Positions 6,522 through 7,060 of a stretch of 7,060 nucleotides of DNA are shown here, piece after piece. The position numbers and the translations under genes were made by a program. This DNA comes from Eubacteriales bacterium. GTDB taxonomy: Bacteria; Bacillota_A; Clostridia; Christensenellales; Aristaeellaceae. The notes under the pieces are model-generated. The model worked only from the letters and a program-made list of their open reading frames with translations, did not search any database and was not told the origin of the DNA. How positions within the stretch are numbered: the stretch's first letter is position 1; each line of letters opens with the position of its first letter. Where the stretch lies: contig JAQUXV010000135.1 of the NCBI GenBank assembly GCA_028692205.1, positions 1 through 7,060 of the forward strand. The letters run 5' to 3'.

Positions 6522-7060
6522 TCAATTATACTCTACCGTACGCTGGTAGGCCTTGTACGTGGAGGTGTACAGTTTGTCCCGCTTTGTTTCCTTGCCGTTC
6601 TGGTACCATACGGCATACGTGTCCACCACATAGCCGGTTCGCGCCTTCACGGTCTGCTCGCTGGTGCCCACCGGCAGCGAACTGTTTTGCACGTATAGCA
6701 CTTCGGACGGCGGGTTGATGGTCTTCGTGATCTTCGAATCCAGATCGATGCTTATACCGTCGCCGAGAGTCATCCCCCAGATTTCGGCGGAGCATTTTTT
6801 GTTTTTATAGTACATAATAATGAAAATCGGTGTAGTTTTGGTGTTTTTGAATTTGAAATCCAGATTCGGCCAATCCACCGTCGCGTCCTCGCCAATGTCC
6901 ACATAGGTGCTTGGCCACGCGTGCGGGCTGCGGTCCACAATGCCAAGGTCGGAGCGGGCCACCGCGTTGAACAGCGTCGTGCTGACCTGGCATACGCCGC
7001 CGCCTACCTGCTGCACCAGTTCGCCGCCGGAGATAGCGCCGGCCTCCTTGTACCCCTTCG
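6522..7060 (-). CDS. VanW family protein, C-terminal part (partial)
   Basis: The last 178 codons of a gene that continues past the right edge. The frame stays open upstream of the first visible ATG (7016), reading KGYKEAGAISGGELMQQ into the hallmark VanW-domain motif GGGVCQVSTTLFNA, so that ATG is internal. The motif is followed by the usual DRSPHAWPSTYVDIGEDATVDWP-type segment (about residues 41-63 of the visible part), then a strand-rich C-terminal region of about 80 residues that may be a G5-like extracellular module. VanW proteins are typically anchored by an N-terminal signal or membrane segment and act in the cell envelope; their biochemical role is not established. The name comes from an accessory gene of vanB-type clusters, but no resistance genes are seen here, so it should not be read as vancomycin resistance. 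The N-terminus, and any PG_binding_4 domain, lie outside the window. Confidence 0.9.
   Translation of the reverse strand, partial: KGYKEAGAISGGELVQQVGGGVCQVSTTLFNAVARSDLGIVDRSPHAWPSTYVDIGEDATVDWPNLDFKFKNTKTTPIFIIMYYKNKKCSAEIWGMTLGDGISIDLDSKITKTINPPSEVLYVQNSSLPVGTSEQTVKARTGYVVDTYAVWYQNGKETKRDKLYTSTYKAYQRTVEYN

Noticed and set aside
6522..7060. Vancomycin-resistance cluster
   Set aside because: Only a VanW-family gene is present. The family is widespread in Firmicutes without resistance, and no ligase, dehydrogenase or dipeptidase gene of a van cluster is seen.

Overview
The window looks like chromosome from an anaerobic, low-to-mid GC Gram-positive bacterium, most likely class Clostridia. The reasons are strong AGGAGG-type ribosome binding sites, sigma-A style promoters, a VanW-family gene, a secreted protein with a Gram-positive type signal peptide, and simple hairpin terminators. 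The taxonomic call is an inference. I see no mobile element, CRISPR array, tRNA or rRNA.

Layout. Positions 1-102 hold the last 33 codons of an unrecognised plus-strand gene, closed by a good intrinsic terminator (129-160). A gene-poor stretch follows (161-560), whose main feature is a 12-bp hairpin at 496-524. Everything else reads on the minus strand, so I list it in transcription order from the right edge. (1) A VanW-family cell-envelope protein is cut by the window edge (>7060-6522). (2) A 267-bp gap follows. (3) A tightly coupled pair comes next: capF (6254-5133) and capG (5131-3977), one base apart. (4) A 534-residue secreted, acidic protein of unknown function (3875-2271) has its own promoter and a strong terminator. 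(5) A short-type L-fucose/L-arabinose isomerase family enzyme (2048-561) has its own promoter and a catabolite/LacI-type operator-like site on it.

How the genes fit together. CapF and CapG are the last two steps of UDP-N-acetyl-L-fucosamine synthesis from UDP-GlcNAc, a precursor for capsule or other surface polysaccharide. The first enzyme (CapE-type 4,6-dehydratase/5-epimerase) is not inside this window. The VanW protein and the secreted protein fit a cell-surface theme, but they are separated from capFG by gaps or by their own signals. The isomerase is a separate transcription unit and is probably catabolic. No kinase, aldolase, transporter or regulator accompanies it here, so its sugar is not settled.

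I found no convincing new system. The items most worth a second look are the unknown secreted protein, the absence of a visible capE next to capFG, the operator-like site on the isomerase promoter, and the unexplained 161-560 region.
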